DNA of 34,882 nt. It comes from Nitrococcus sp. (GTDB lineage: Bacteria; Pseudomonadota; Gammaproteobacteria; Nitrococcales; Nitrococcaceae). The position numbers were made by a program, and so were the translations under genes. The stretch lies in the NCBI GenBank assembly GCA_030452265.1, contig JAKDMQ010000010.1:1-34882 (forward strand), read 5' to 3'. Below, piece by piece: positions 15,023 to 24,456 of the stretch. A model generated the notes under the pieces. It ran no database searches and was not told where the DNA came from. It was given only the letters and a program-made list of their open reading frames with translations. Positions within the stretch are counted from its first letter, which is position 1; each line of letters starts with the position of its first letter.

Positions 15023-15825
15023 GCTTGCGTTTTCCATGCGAACAGCTCAAATGCCGCCAAAAAAACGAAACGCGGCGCCAAAACGAGGTAGCGACGCCAA
15101 AGACGCTTGGGCTCACTCAATAGGCGATGAAGCCACTCTAGCCCACTCTTTTGCATCCACAGTGGCGCGCGCCGAATAGCGCCGCTGTGGTAATCAAAAG
15201 CCGCACCTACCCCAACAAGTGTCTGAGGCAAGCGCTTGTAATGCTCCCACATCCAGACATCCTGTTTGGGCGAGGAAAGCCCGATCCACACAACGTCTGC
15301 ATCGCTCGCTGCGATTCTGGCGGTCGCAGCTCTGTCCTCTTCCTCACTCAGGGGACCGAAAGGAGGGCTTTCATAGCCAACGATCCGCGCTCCGGGATAC
15401 TTTTCGGGGAAAAATTGCGCAAGCTGCTCAGCTATGCCCGACTTGCCTCCATAAAAGTAGTGCTTGAGACCCGTCTTTGGAGAACGGCTGAGCACGAGAT
15501 CCAGGACATTCGCGCCACAGGTTCGCTCTACAGGAAAGCCGCGTAGTCTCCCGATAATGGCAAGGGGCATACCGTCAGGTGTGACCATGGCCGCCACCTT
15601 GTGCAGTTCCGCAAACGCCGGATCTTTGCGCATCGCCATTAGGCTAGCGACGTCCCGCACGCAAACAAAGCGACCCGTGTCGTCGTTCGCCCATTGCTCT
15701 ATCAGATTGACTGCTCGCATTGGCGTTACAGCCGACACCGGCACACCGAGAACATCATACTTTCCTATCTCTCTCGTGTCCTCGGTGGCTTTTACTGTGA
15801 GGGTCTCAGCGCTCGATGTCCGCAT
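15019..15825 (-). CDS. WecG/TagA/CpsF (GT26) glycosyltransferase
   Basis: This 268-residue protein carries the family signatures: YDVLGVPVSAVTPMRAV near the start, VTPDGMPLAIIGRL (the DGMP motif with the catalytic-site Asp), RTCGANVLD, HYFYGGKSG, VWIGLSSPKQDVWMWE (SSPKQ) and GVGAAFDYHSGAIRRAPLWM. The C-terminal basic helix (GLEWLHRLLSEPKRLWRRY) is the membrane-binding appendage of this family. Members transfer ManNAc, ManNAcA or, for GumM-like members, hexoses to a lipid-linked acceptor. It likely adds the second or a later sugar. It is coupled to the flippase gene by an ATGA overlap and starts 12 bases after fcl. Confidence 0.92.
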   Translation of the reverse strand: MRTSSAETLTVKATEDTREIGKYDVLGVPVSAVTPMRAVNLIEQWANDDTGRFVCVRDVASLMAMRKDPAFAELHKVAAMVTPDGMPLAIIGRLRGFPVERTCGANVLDLVLSRSPKTGLKHYFYGGKSGIAEQLAQFFPEKYPGARIVGYESPPFGPLSEEEDRAATARIAASDADVVWIGLSSPKQDVWMWEHYKRLPQTLVGVGAAFDYHSGAIRRAPLWMQKSGLEWLHRLLSEPKRLWRRYLVLAPRFVFLAAFELFAWKTQA

Positions 15826-15837
15826 GACTTTTTCTCG

Positions 15838-16803
15838 CTACGTAGCATTTTCCAGGAACCAGCGATAGGTGGACGATATGCCACTTTCAAGACCAATCGT
15901 GGACTGCCAGCCCATATCCTCCAACTTCGTCGATGCCATCAGCTTTTGTGGCGTCCCGTCGGGTTTCGACGTGTCGGCCGTGATTCTTCCCGCAAATCCA
16001 ACCACACCACGAATAGTCTCCGCGAGCTGGCGTATGCTCACGTCCGCCCCCGAGCCGACGTTCACGTGCTCGCTTGCCGAATAGCCTTTCATCAGATAAA
16101 CGAGCGCATCCGCACAGTCATCAACGTGTAGAAATTCTCGCCGCGGCTCGCCGGTGCCCCAAATCGTCATTTCGGATGCTCCACTGATTTTGGCCTCGTG
16201 CGCCTTGCGGATCAGCGCCGGAATGACATGGGATGTTTCCAGATCAAAGTTGTCCCCTGGCCCATAAAGATTGGTTGGCATAGCGGATACGAAATCATTG
16301 CCATACTCTTTACGGTAAGCCTGACACAGCTTGATCCCCGCGATCTTGGCGACCGCGTACCATTCATTGGTCGGCTCCAGTGGCCCAGTCAACAATGCGC
16401 CTTCCGGAATCGGCTGCTGTGCGTACTTCGGATAAATACACGAAGAACCCAGAAAAAGAAGTTTTTCTACGCACACGTTGTGAGCCGCGTTTACGACATT
16501 GCCGGCTATCATCAAATTGTCGTAAAGAAATTCCGCCGGATAAGCATCGTTCGCAAGAATTCCACCCACTTTCGCGGCCGGGAGAAAGACTGCTTGAGGG
16601 GCGTGCCTTTGCATCCACCTGTCCACCTGCTCTTGCCGGCGTAAGTCCACTTGCTCCCTTCCAACCGTCAGAATTTCACACCCCTCCCGTTCGAGGCGAC
16701 GAACAAGCGCGCCCCCAACCATACCACGATGGCCGGCCACCCAAACCCGCTTGCCTGAAAGCAAATATAGATCGTTCCTGTCCTTGGTATTAGCTTTTGT
16801 CAT
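15838..16803 (-). CDS. fcl: GDP-L-fucose synthase
   Basis: This 321-residue short-chain dehydrogenase catalyses epimerisation and NADPH-dependent reduction of GDP-4-keto-6-deoxy-D-mannose to GDP-L-fucose. The nucleotide loop is GHRGMVG (residues 24-30). The conserved [17 protein letters not shown] carries the active-site Ser, and the YxxxK pair is Tyr149 and Lys153 in [31 protein letters not shown] and [12 protein letters not shown] are typical of the enzyme. Its ATG overlaps the gmd stop (ATGA at 16800-16803), so the two steps of GDP-fucose synthesis are translationally coupled. Confidence 0.97.
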   Translation of the reverse strand: MTKANTKDRNDLYLLSGKRVWVAGHRGMVGGALVRRLEREGCEILTVGREQVDLRRQEQVDRWMQRHAPQAVFLPAAKVGGILANDAYPAEFLYDNLMIAGNVVNAAHNVCVEKLLFLGSSCIYPKYAQQPIPEGALLTGPLEPTNEWYAVAKIAGIKLCQAYRKEYGNDFVSAMPTNLYGPGDNFDLETSHVIPALIRKAHEAKISGASEMTIWGTGEPRREFLHVDDCADALVYLMKGYSASEHVNVGSGADVSIRQLAETIRGVVGFAGRITADTSKPDGTPQKLMASTKLEDMGWQSTIGLESGISSTYRWFLENAT

Positions 16804-17882
16804 TCTGCTGGCCGATTTCGATCACGGGCGACAACATGGAGGTCGTTATCAACCATCTCCTCCACTAATTGATCGAACGTTCTAGTGGGTTGCCAGTTGA
16901 GTTTCTCTCTGGCTTTCGATGCGTCGCCCATTAGCTGATCAACTTCTGTAGGGCGAAAGTAGCTCGTATCAACCTCCACGAGAATGTCTCCTGTCCTCCT
17001 ACAATAACCCTTTTCCTCTTCTGCTTCGCCGCGCCATTCAACCTGACGATCTACACGCGCAAAAGCTGCTTCTACGAACTCCCGCACCGAGTGCATCTCA
17101 CCAGTAGCTAACACAAAATCGTCCGGCTCATCTTGTTGCACAATACGCCACATGCCTTCAACATAATCCTCTGCGTGGCCCCAATCACGTTTAGCATCCA
17201 GATTTCCCAGATATAAGCAGCGTTGCATGCCCATATGAATAGCCGCTACCGCGCGCGTCACCTTCCGCGTAACGAAAGTTTCGCCCCGCCAAGGGCCTTC
17301 ATGGTTGAAAAGAATTCCATTCGAGGCATGAAATCCATAAGCCTCACGGTAGTTCACAGTGATCCAGTAGGCGTATAGCTTTGCCGCTGCATATGGGCTA
17401 CGCGGGTAAAAGGGTGTCGTTTCCCGTTGTGGCGTTTCTTGCACCTTACCGAACAACTCGGACGTAGATGCCTGATAGAAGCGAACCCTATCTTGCATAC
17501 CTAGAATTCGAATGGCTTCCAGCAGACGCAATGTCCCGACGGCATCCGCATTCGCCGTATACTCAGGTGTGTCAAAACTAACTTGTACGTGGCTTTGTGC
17601 GGCTAGATTATAAATTTCGTCGGGCTTCGTTTCCTGAATCAGGCGGATCAGGTTCGTCGAATCCGTCATGTCTCCATAATGCAGGAAAAAAGTTGGAGTG
17701 TTCTCGTGCGGATCGATGTAAAGGTCGTCCACCCTTTGGGTATTGAAGGAAGACGCTCGACGCTTCACCCCATGGACGACGTATCCCTTGCGCAGCAGCA
17801 GCCGGGAGAGGTGAGCCCCGTCCTGGCCGGTGACGCCAGTAATGAGCGCCACCTTTTTGTTAGCGTTTCTTATTTGTTTCAT
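16800..17882 (-). CDS. gmd: GDP-mannose 4,6-dehydratase
   Basis: This 360-residue NADP-dependent dehydratase converts GDP-D-mannose into GDP-4-keto-6-deoxy-D-mannose. It shows the Rossmann loop [15 protein letters not shown] (about 16-30), [13 protein letters not shown], the catalytic triad in STSELFGK (Thr140, Glu142) with [12 protein letters not shown] (Tyr164, Lys168), and [18 protein letters not shown]. It supplies fcl with its substrate. ATG 17882 is preferred because the Rossmann fold follows directly; the frame extends to a TTG at 17921. GDP-mannose synthesis genes are not in the window and must lie elsewhere. Confidence 0.97.
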   Translation of the reverse strand: MKQIRNANKKVALITGVTGQDGAHLSRLLLRKGYVVHGVKRRASSFNTQRVDDLYIDPHENTPTFFLHYGDMTDSTNLIRLIQETKPDEIYNLAAQSHVQVSFDTPEYTANADAVGTLRLLEAIRILGMQDRVRFYQASTSELFGKVQETPQRETTPFYPRSPYAAAKLYAYWITVNYREAYGFHASNGILFNHEGPWRGETFVTRKVTRAVAAIHMGMQRCLYLGNLDAKRDWGHAEDYVEGMWRIVQQDEPDDFVLATGEMHSVREFVEAAFARVDRQVEWRGEAEEEKGYCRRTGDILVEVDTSYFRPTEVDQLMGDASKAREKLNWQPTRTFDQLVEEMVDNDLHVVARDRNRPAE

Positions 17883-17972
17883 CACAATAGGACGATCAAT
17901 CGCCGGCTTCAGGTGGAGCAACCCATGAAGATGTCAACTTCAATCGCTTTCATACGGAATACATGATGGCGC

Positions 17973-19481
17973 CTAGTATGCACTACTTTGCCTTATTACT
18001 ATAAACAGCGTCTTAATCAATATTTGAATATCAAGCCCTAAAGACCAGTTGTTTAGATACTCGAGATCTAGTTGGATCCGTCGCTTTGCGCACTCCAAGG
18101 TGCAGACTTCGCCGCGTGCGCCGTTGACTTGAGCTAACCCTGTAATGCCAGGTTTCACGCGGTGGCGTGCTGCGTAGCCGCTTACGGCTTCAAAATAATA
18201 TTGACTTCCGACTTTCATCATTACCGCGTGGGGCCTCGGGCCAACCAGGGACATGTCTCCACGAAGCACATTAAACAACTGAGGCAGCTCATCGAGGCTC
18301 AGCCTTCGAAGAACTCGGCCGATCGTGGTTACCCTCGGATCATTTTTGACCGTCCGCACGGCCCCGGTTACATCCGCTTTGTCTATGTACATCGTGCGGA
18401 ACTTCAATACCTCGATTGCCTCGTTGTTAAATCCAAAGCGCCGCTGCCGAAACAATACGGGCCCGTCAGACTCAAGTTTTATTGCGCTCGCTATAAGCGC
18501 GAGGACAGGCGAGAGCATCAAAACGGCCGTGCTCGCAACAATCTTGTCTATGCCCCACTTGAACAATGCGTCTGAGGTTCGGAATGGGGGCTCCCAAAGA
18601 GCAAGAGTTGGGACTGATCCAAGCGCTTTCAGGCTTCCCTTTCCCAAACCGTGCCAGTGAGAAGACGGTACTAGTCGTACTTCGACTGCCACCTGTTCCA
18701 AGATGCACATGAGCTCTTGCAACCGCTCTTCACGAGCCATCGGAAGCGCAAGCAACACGATGTCGATCTTCCGACTCAATATATCCTCGATCAGTCGCCG
18801 AGTATTGCCGGTTACGGTTCTTCTATCCAGTACAATTGGTGAGCGTGTGATGGCCCGGTCATCATACACGCCCTCGACCCTCAAAAACGGGCTATCACTC
18901 ATTTCAAGGGCTTGCAATATGGGCGCTCCTTCGGCACCGGCACCATAAATCGCAACCCGTTGGGCAATACGGCCCGCATGGGCAGCTTTTTTAACCAGGC
19001 GCGAGAGGTAAAAATGAAGCAGCCCGACGCCAACGCCGCCAATAATGAACCAGCCAAGCGCCCAAAGCCGCGAAAACTCTTCGGAGATTTTGAATATAAA
19101 GCCCAACGCCAGGGCTGCTAGCCAAACGCTGGTCCATGCTTCAATAAGCCTGCGCGAATTGTATGCCGAAGAAAGCCATGAAGCATAACGATATCCGCCA
19201 CGAAGAGCGAACAATCCGACAAACCCCACGGAAATCATGACAGTCGCCGCGATATAGGGCAGCAGCATTCGATCTAGCGTTCTATCCCAGATCATGGGAG
19301 AGAGTAGGTGGCCAGCCAGGATCAAAAACAGCGCTTCACAACTAACCCCGACAGCTATAAACGTATCCGGGGTACGGATCACTGGCTCTGTTTTACTGGC
19401 TCCCCCCTCATGCTTTGGGCGCGTATCGCTCACCTGCTGCTCAAGTAAAAACAATATTGGAGAAATTCCCCTCAGCTTCAT
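17973..19481 (-). CDS. Polyprenyl-phosphate sugar-1-phosphate transferase (WcaJ/GumD type)
   Basis: This protein of 502 residues should start the repeat unit by moving a sugar-1-phosphate, often glucose or galactose, onto undecaprenyl phosphate. The N-terminal half has four membrane helices and a CoA-binding-like domain (QRVAIYGAGAEGAPILQAL). The catalytic half has a hydrophobic re-entrant helix (VLMLSPVLALIASAIKLES), GPVLFRQRRFGFN, EVLKFRTMYIDKAD, RVLRRLSLDELPQLFNVL and GDMSLVGPRPH, then KPGITGLAQVNGARGE. The frame remains open upstream to 19802, but that extension is Arg-rich and unlike the family. ATG 19481 is chosen, with a GTG at 19493 as an alternative. It is the first gene of the minus-strand locus. 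Confidence 0.93.
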   Translation of the reverse strand: MKLRGISPILFLLEQQVSDTRPKHEGGASKTEPVIRTPDTFIAVGVSCEALFLILAGHLLSPMIWDRTLDRMLLPYIAATVMISVGFVGLFALRGGYRYASWLSSAYNSRRLIEAWTSVWLAALALGFIFKISEEFSRLWALGWFIIGGVGVGLLHFYLSRLVKKAAHAGRIAQRVAIYGAGAEGAPILQALEMSDSPFLRVEGVYDDRAITRSPIVLDRRTVTGNTRRLIEDILSRKIDIVLLALPMAREERLQELMCILEQVAVEVRLVPSSHWHGLGKGSLKALGSVPTLALWEPPFRTSDALFKWGIDKIVASTAVLMLSPVLALIASAIKLESDGPVLFRQRRFGFNNEAIEVLKFRTMYIDKADVTGAVRTVKNDPRVTTIGRVLRRLSLDELPQLFNVLRGDMSLVGPRPHAVMMKVGSQYYFEAVSGYAARHRVKPGITGLAQVNGARGEVCTLECAKRRIQLDLEYLNNWSLGLDIQILIKTLFIVIRQSSAY

Positions 19482-20202
19482 CTTCTTAGTCACTGCGTTC
19501 TCTCTGGCAGCTTGCCGGTTTTTGTATGGACTTTTGTTCTGACGAGGGTTGGGTTCCTCTCTACGAGTTGGTCTACGTACTCTAGCGCGTCTTATGTTAG
19601 AAAGCAAATACTTACTTCGCTTTATTGCCCACGGGCGATATTCCCCCGCTGTCAGACTACCCCAAACTAATCGACGCCTATCGGGTGAACGTTTGTATAG
19701 GAAACCGCTGCTGCCCGCTCCTTCAGCATTCGCAACCGTGCCCGCTGTAAAGGCACCGCGGACCAAGGCGCTCACCAAGAGCGTGATCGACCTCGCTTGC
19801 ATACGTAAACCTCAAACTCAGTGGCTTTGGCTCATAAGGCAACAGGGTCTGTACACCGGAGGCTAAACGTAACCAACCGCGCCGCCAAAATACCCATTAC
19901 GCAGCGCGATGCAGATTAATACGACATTAGTAGTAGCTACCTAATTATGCGCATCCCGCAGCGAGCTCTCCGCTGCCCAAGCTCGCGATCGTACTCATGC
20001 GGGTAGCTCTATTACAGCCACCGCGCCGGAGGCACGATGGAAATGCGGACTGCAGCGCGTACATCATTAGGAGTAGCCAAGTGCGTCGGCACGTTTAAAC
20101 CTCCTGCTTGCGGGCATGTGTCATTACCGCGTGACGAGCCAGTCACCGCCTCTCACACCGAATCGTAAGGCAAGTATCATACCTAACGTTACATAAGCCT
20201 GA

Positions 20203-20234
20203 ATTATATATAAATCCGTTTGTTCACTTGTCAA
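20203..20234 (-). promoter_or_regulatory. Sigma70-like promoter facing the polysaccharide locus
   Basis: On the minus strand a perfect TTGACA (20229-20234) is followed 16-20 bases later by overlapping -10 boxes: TATATA with 16- or 18-base spacing, or TATAAT (20203-20208) with 20. Transcription would run left through about 700 bases of untranslated leader into the sugar-phosphate transferase gene. The hexamers are strong; the long leader is the unusual part and may carry regulatory structure. Confidence 0.5.
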
Positions 20235-20405
20235 TCAGAATAGCCGCAACCCGATGTCAGTCAGCGACATTCAAATCGTAAGACAATGGAAGCTGGCGCT
20301 AATATCCCTCGCCATGCGCTTATTTCCGACAAGCCAAGATGTTGTCGCTGCCTAGCAACGCCGGTTGGCGAAGTTAGAGTGGCCCCCACTAGAGGCCGTT
20401 GCCTT

Positions 20406-20432
20406 TCACCCGCGACACCGCGCCGCGGGTGA
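20406..20432. repeat. Perfect 9-base inverted repeat
   Basis: TCACCCGCG (20406-20414) and CGCGGGTGA (20424-20432) are exact reverse complements separated by 9 bases. The spacing between half-site centres is 18 bases, suitable for a dimeric regulator, and the arms could also form an RNA hairpin. It lies upstream of the promoter at 20203-20234 and between the divergent units. No T-run follows. Confidence 0.55.
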
Positions 20433-20723
20433 ATGTCAGCAGACTCTGCAGCACCGGGGTGCGACGCGATCACGCGATCGTGCTTATCCGGCAGCCACTG
20501 AGCCCAGCGCTACGCGCGCGGAACCGGCGGCGCTTCAAGTACTACGAGGCAACCACCTTGCCAGACGAACCTAGTTCTCGCTCTCCTCGCAGTGTCATCT
20601 CTGGGCAGTTCCACCACTGCGGCGTATTATCCCCACGAACGCAGGGCTTCAGTAACCCCCGGCTGCGTCCTATTCAGAGACGGCTGACTGAAAGATGAAT
20701 AGTCTTCAACGCTTTTCACAATC

Positions 20724-21914
20724 ATGCGTTTAATCATTCTCCACAATACCTACCAACTTCGCGGCGGCGAGGACGCGGTAGTAGCCGCGGAAGCCGCGCT
20801 ATTGCGTGCCGCGGGGCATGCGGTGCAGGTCGAAACCGTCTCAAACGATCGAATTTCCGGACTCGGCGCAAAGCTGCGCGCTTTCCACTCCGCCCCCTAT
20901 AATCGCGCTTGCAAGCGTTGGGTAGCGGATCTGGTAAGCTCTACAGGAGCCGAGCTTATCCACATCCATAACTTCTTTCCGCTCTTGACCCCGGCTGTGC
21001 ATGAAGGGGCCGCTGAACGCGGTGTCGCCGTCGTGCAGACATTACATAATTACCGTCTGCTTTGCGCTAACGCACTTTTCCTACGCAACGGCCGTATATG
21101 TCAAAAGTGCCTTCACGGCAGCAAGGTCTGGGGCATTGCTCATCGCTGCTATCGAGGATCTCTGCCCGCTTCGCTCGCGGTCGTGCGTATGCAATGGCGG
21201 GCGCAGCGCCATCAAACCTGGCACCGCCAGGTGCACCGCTTCATTGCGCTCACCGAATTCGCGCGCGGCATGTTCGCTGCCGGCGGGCTGCCCGCCGAAC
21301 GCATTGCTGTAAAGCCTAATTTCGTCTCTGATCCCAAGCTCACGAGGCGACCACGGGAACAACGCCAGGGCGCACTCTTTGTGGGGCGGCTAGCGGAAGA
21401 AAAGGGCGTAGACGTACTGATCAATGCATGGAAACATCTGCCGGACATCCCGCTCACCATCGTAGGCGACGGGCCTGAACGGGCGCGCATGCAGAGCAAG
21501 GCTCCCTCGAACGTTCGATTATTGGGCTCGCGCCCAGCGCAGGAAGTACGGGCCCAAATGGCGGCGGCGCAATGCCTTGTCGTGCCATCGATATGGCATG
21601 AGCCCTTCGGCATGGTTGCTATCGAGGCGTTCGCAGTCGGCCGGCCCGTCATCGCCTCGCGTATTGGGGCTTTGGCCGAATTGGTCACGGATCAAATGAC
21701 CGGCTGGCACTTTACACCCGGGGACCCTGAAAGCCTGGCCGAGGTCATGCGAGAGGCTTTTGCTAACCACACACGCCTTGCCGAGATGGGGCGTAACGCT
21801 CGACGCGCATGGCAACAGTGCTATTCACCAGAGAAAAACTTGGCGCAGCTCGAAGCGATCTATAAGGAGGCTTTAGGGGAGAGCGGCCGTAAACTCACGG
21901 ATCACCGTATTTAG
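20724..21914 (+). CDS. Glycosyltransferase family 4 (GT-B)
   Basis: This 396-residue GT-B enzyme starts MRLIILHNTYQLRGGEDAVV, the usual GGED acceptor-loop form. It continues with LIHIHNFFPLLTPAVHE, a Cys-rich stretch NGRICQKCLHGSKVWGIAHR seen in a subset of GT4 proteins, and GALFVGRLAEEKGVDVLI. The donor motif is PSIWHEPFGMVAIEAFAVG, an E-x7-E pair with the first Glu in HEPFG. It is transcribed away from the main locus and only 6 bases from the convergent endonuclease-like gene. It may add a sugar to the same polymer. No good ribosome-binding site precedes ATG 20724. Confidence 0.9.
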   Translation: MRLIILHNTYQLRGGEDAVVAAEAALLRAAGHAVQVETVSNDRISGLGAKLRAFHSAPYNRACKRWVADLVSSTGAELIHIHNFFPLLTPAVHEGAAERGVAVVQTLHNYRLLCANALFLRNGRICQKCLHGSKVWGIAHRCYRGSLPASLAVVRMQWRAQRHQTWHRQVHRFIALTEFARGMFAAGGLPAERIAVKPNFVSDPKLTRRPREQRQGALFVGRLAEEKGVDVLINAWKHLPDIPLTIVGDGPERARMQSKAPSNVRLLGSRPAQEVRAQMAAAQCLVVPSIWHEPFGMVAIEAFAVGRPVIASRIGALAELVTDQMTGWHFTPGDPESLAEVMREAFANHTRLAEMGRNARRAWQQCYSPEKNLAQLEAIYKEALGESGRKLTDHRI

Positions 21915-21920
21915 TCGCCC

Positions 21921-22808
21921 TTACTCCACCAACACGAGGCGCTCCGGCAGTTCCACGTCCATAATGACCGGCAAATGGTCTGAGAGCCGGTAATTCAATA
22001 CCGCGGCGCGGCGCACCCGCAGCGTAGGCGAGACCAGGATATGATCGATGTTGCGGTGCGGTCGCCAGCTCGGATAGGTATGCAAATCATGAATTGGCTC
22101 GAGCAGATCGGTATGCTTGCCTAGATAGTCGAATTCCCGGCTGCGCGAGAGGCAGTTGAGATCTCCCATGACGACCACATGCTGGCAGGCATTAACCAAC
22201 TTGGCGACATAGGCGAATTGACGCAGGCGCGTGCGCCGACCGAGCGCCAAGTGCAACAAGATGACATCCAGGCCTTCATCCGGGCCGCCAAAACGCAGGT
22301 GCAGGGCGCCGCGCCCGGGAATCATGCCCGGCAGTCGATGATTGCGCACTTCTAACGGCCGATAGCGACTGAGCAGGCCGTTGCTATGTCGTGCCAGGCG
22401 GCCGATGCGACGGTTGGTCTGGAAGTGCCAAAATGGAAAGCCACCGCGCTGTGCCAAGTAGGCGGCCTGATTGATGAAGCCGCTGCGCAGGCTCCCGGCG
22501 TCAATTTCCTGCAGGCCGACAATATCGAAATCCGCGATCAGCCCGCCGATGCGGTTCAGATTGTCGAGACGATGATTGTCCGGCAACAAGTGACGCCAGC
22601 CGCGAGTGAGATAGTGATGATAGAACCGGGTCTCAATTCCGGTTTGTATGTTGTAGCTCATCAGGCGCAGGCATCGCTTAGCGTTCGTTGGCCTCGCGCC
22701 TGCTTGGCTGCCGGCGTTGCCGCCGCGTACTAAAGTTTCGTCATCGGGCATTGTGCGTTGGTATTCGCGACGGCCTCCGCCGGGCAGTATCCCGCTCACG
22801 TACGCCAC
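21921..22808 (-). CDS. Endonuclease/exonuclease/phosphatase family protein
   Basis: Up to 295 residues, with the DNase I-like fold motifs in order: LMSYNIQTG, DIVGLQEID (metal-binding Glu), RHSNGLLSR, VVVMGDLNC (GDLN), RNIDHILVS and LSDHLPVIMDV (the C-terminal Ser-Asp-His). These give a metal-dependent phosphodiesterase or phosphatase; the substrate is unknown. The GTG start at 22808 follows GGAACAG, while ATG 22751 is an alternative because conserved sequence begins only after about 45 residues. It lies 25 bases after dsbA in the same direction, an arrangement I recall from related gammaproteobacteria. Confidence 0.85.
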   Translation of the reverse strand: MAYVSGILPGGGRREYQRTMPDDETLVRGGNAGSQAGARPTNAKRCLRLMSYNIQTGIETRFYHHYLTRGWRHLLPDNHRLDNLNRIGGLIADFDIVGLQEIDAGSLRSGFINQAAYLAQRGGFPFWHFQTNRRIGRLARHSNGLLSRYRPLEVRNHRLPGMIPGRGALHLRFGGPDEGLDVILLHLALGRRTRLRQFAYVAKLVNACQHVVVMGDLNCLSRSREFDYLGKHTDLLEPIHDLHTYPSWRPHRNIDHILVSPTLRVRRAAVLNYRLSDHLPVIMDVELPERLVLVE

Positions 22809-22833
22809 CTGTTCCAGGATCGGGCGGTGGCGC

Positions 22834-23466
22834 TTAGCGCTTGCCTGAAGTCCGCTCTTTATTGATCAAAAAGTCAACGACGCCGAGCATTGCCTCCTGG
22901 CCGCCGGCAGCGCTCGGGTCTACCAGGTATTTGCCGGCCACGGCCATGGAAGGCGTCGCGCGTACTCCGTAGCTGTGCACCATGCGCTCGGCACGGCGCA
23001 GGTTAACCTCCACGGCGAAGGAATCAAAGGCATTCAATGCCGCCTGGCGATCGACCCCATGCTGAGCAAAAAAGTCGGCCAGCTCTTGTTCATTGCTAAA
23101 CTGCCGACCATCGACATGAATGGCTTCGAACAGCGGCTTATCGATCTGCTCGATCACACCCAGGGCCTGCGCGGCGTAATAGGCCTTGGCCAGCAGGGCC
23201 CAGCTCTGGCGGCCGAAAGTCACCGGTACCCGCTTCAGCTCGATATCATCGCCGGCCTGTTCAAGCCAGCCGTGAAGCATGGGTCGAAACTCGAAGCAGT
23301 GCGAGCAGCCATAGGAGAAGAACTCTATTACCTCGATCTGATCTTCGCTGGTGGTCGGTTGCGACGGCTCAACTCGACGATACTGCTCACCGGCCTGATA
23401 CTCCTGCGCAGCAGCGATTCCCGGCATCAAGGCTAACGCCAGAACCACAGAAACGAACACTCGCAT
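22834..23466 (-). CDS. dsbA: Thiol:disulfide interchange protein DsbA
   Basis: This 210-residue periplasmic oxidase introduces disulfide bonds in exported proteins. A signal peptide (MRVFVSVVLALALMPGIAAA) is followed by the thioredoxin active site FFSYGCSHCFEF (Cys54 and Cys57, CSHC). A helical insert comes next, and the cis-proline loop is RATPSMAV (Pro172). ATG 23466 has AAGGAG about 10 bases upstream and yields a normal signal peptide, so the in-frame extension to 23514 is rejected. The neighbouring cytochrome c4 gene runs in the same direction about 170 bases upstream. Confidence 0.95.
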   Translation of the reverse strand: MRVFVSVVLALALMPGIAAAQEYQAGEQYRRVEPSQPTTSEDQIEVIEFFSYGCSHCFEFRPMLHGWLEQAGDDIELKRVPVTFGRQSWALLAKAYYAAQALGVIEQIDKPLFEAIHVDGRQFSNEQELADFFAQHGVDRQAALNAFDSFAVEVNLRRAERMVHSYGVRATPSMAVAGKYLVDPSAAGGQEAMLGVVDFLINKERTSGKR

Positions 23467-23640
23467 GCCTGCTTTCTCCTTGCCAAAGCTCATCAATCCA
23501 GCCACGACGCCCACACCCGGCCTTTCTTCAGATCACAGTCCCGACTGCTGAGCGGCTCGCCTTCACCCAACCCATTCGCCAGGAAGTCAACCCGCCGCGC
23601 CGATCGCAGGGCCCCAGATCTTTAGACAACGGATGAATTA

Positions 23641-24282
23641 TTAATGTGCCTTTCTCGAGAGCTTACCGAGGTGCAGCCCGGAGAGAAAGGATGCCAGCGC
23701 CTTAATCTGCTCATTAGTGAGCTCGGCGGCCACGTCCTGCATCGTCCTACCCAATGGATAATCACCGCGTTCGCCGGCGCGATACGCGCGCAGCTCTTCG
23801 GCGAGATACGGTGCGTTTTGGCCGCTGATCCGCGGATATTTGGCGGGTGGATTGCCCAGGCCAGCCGGCCCGTGGCAGCCGGTACAAGCCGGAACGCCCT
23901 TGGCCGGGATACCGCCGCGGAACAGCCGCTCGCCCTGATCGACGAGCGCTTTGCTGGCCGAGCCCACCTGCATGATCTGCGAGGAGAAATAGGCTGCCAG
24001 ATCTTTCATGTCCTGATCGCTTAGATTAGCGGCCTGCGCTTGCATGATTGGGCTCTTGCGCTCGCCGCTCTTGAAAAGGCGCAGCTGTTCGTAAAGATAG
24101 CTTGCGTGCTGCCCGGCAAGGTTAGGAAACTCGCCTGAGGTGCTGTTGCCATCGGCGCCATGGCAGCCCGCGCAAGCGGCAGCCTTTTCTTTCCCCGCCT
24201 GTGGACTGCCCCCCTCGAAGGCCATTACCGCTACGCTCAGCGGCGCCAGAGCGAAGAATGTAATCAAACGCTTCGTCAACAT
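23641..24282 (-). CDS. Diheme cytochrome c4
   Basis: This 213-residue periplasmic electron carrier has a signal peptide (LITFFALAPLSVAVMAFEGG) and two similar c-type heme domains. Domain one has CAGCH (residues 37-41) with a likely axial Met80 in SPIMQAQ. Domain two has CTGCH (133-137) with Met181 in GRTMQDV. The internal duplication, spacing and length match cytochrome c4, which passes electrons to terminal oxidases. It is divergent from engB across about 170 bases, and DsbA downstream could serve periplasmic cytochrome maturation indirectly. Confidence 0.95.
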   Translation of the reverse strand: MLTKRLITFFALAPLSVAVMAFEGGSPQAGKEKAAACAGCHGADGNSTSGEFPNLAGQHASYLYEQLRLFKSGERKSPIMQAQAANLSDQDMKDLAAYFSSQIMQVGSASKALVDQGERLFRGGIPAKGVPACTGCHGPAGLGNPPAKYPRISGQNAPYLAEELRAYRAGERGDYPLGRTMQDVAAELTNEQIKALASFLSGLHLGKLSRKAH

Positions 24283-24456
24283 AATGAGGTGCCATTTAAG
24301 AATGCGGCTTAGCCACTCAGCCGGTGGTAAAGTCGTTGGAGTTTATATCAGCGGCTGCCGGGGCGGTCAATTTTCAAGCTGTGGACGCCGCCGGCGATAT
24401 CCGCCAAAATCCGCTACCCAGCCCACGATATGCCTGCGCCGCAACGATCAAAGCCG

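Larger units (their letters stand above)
19482..20723. other. Large gene-free region between the polysaccharide locus and the divergent GT4 gene
   Basis: About 1.2 kb without a supported gene. It holds a sigma70-like promoter facing the polysaccharide locus (20203-20234), a perfect 9-base inverted repeat (20406-20432), and the long leader between the promoter and the first gene. Short frames in this interval have no recognised motifs or ribosome-binding sites. It may also contain worn fragments of former genes. Confidence 0.5.

Noticed and set aside
19482-19802. N-terminal extension of the sugar-phosphate transferase
   Set aside because: The extra 107 residues are Arg-rich and unlike the family, and the normal start lies at 19481 or 19493.
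20261-20473. Minus-strand 70-codon frame in the intergenic region
   Set aside because: No motif, no ribosome-binding site; composition is not protein-like.
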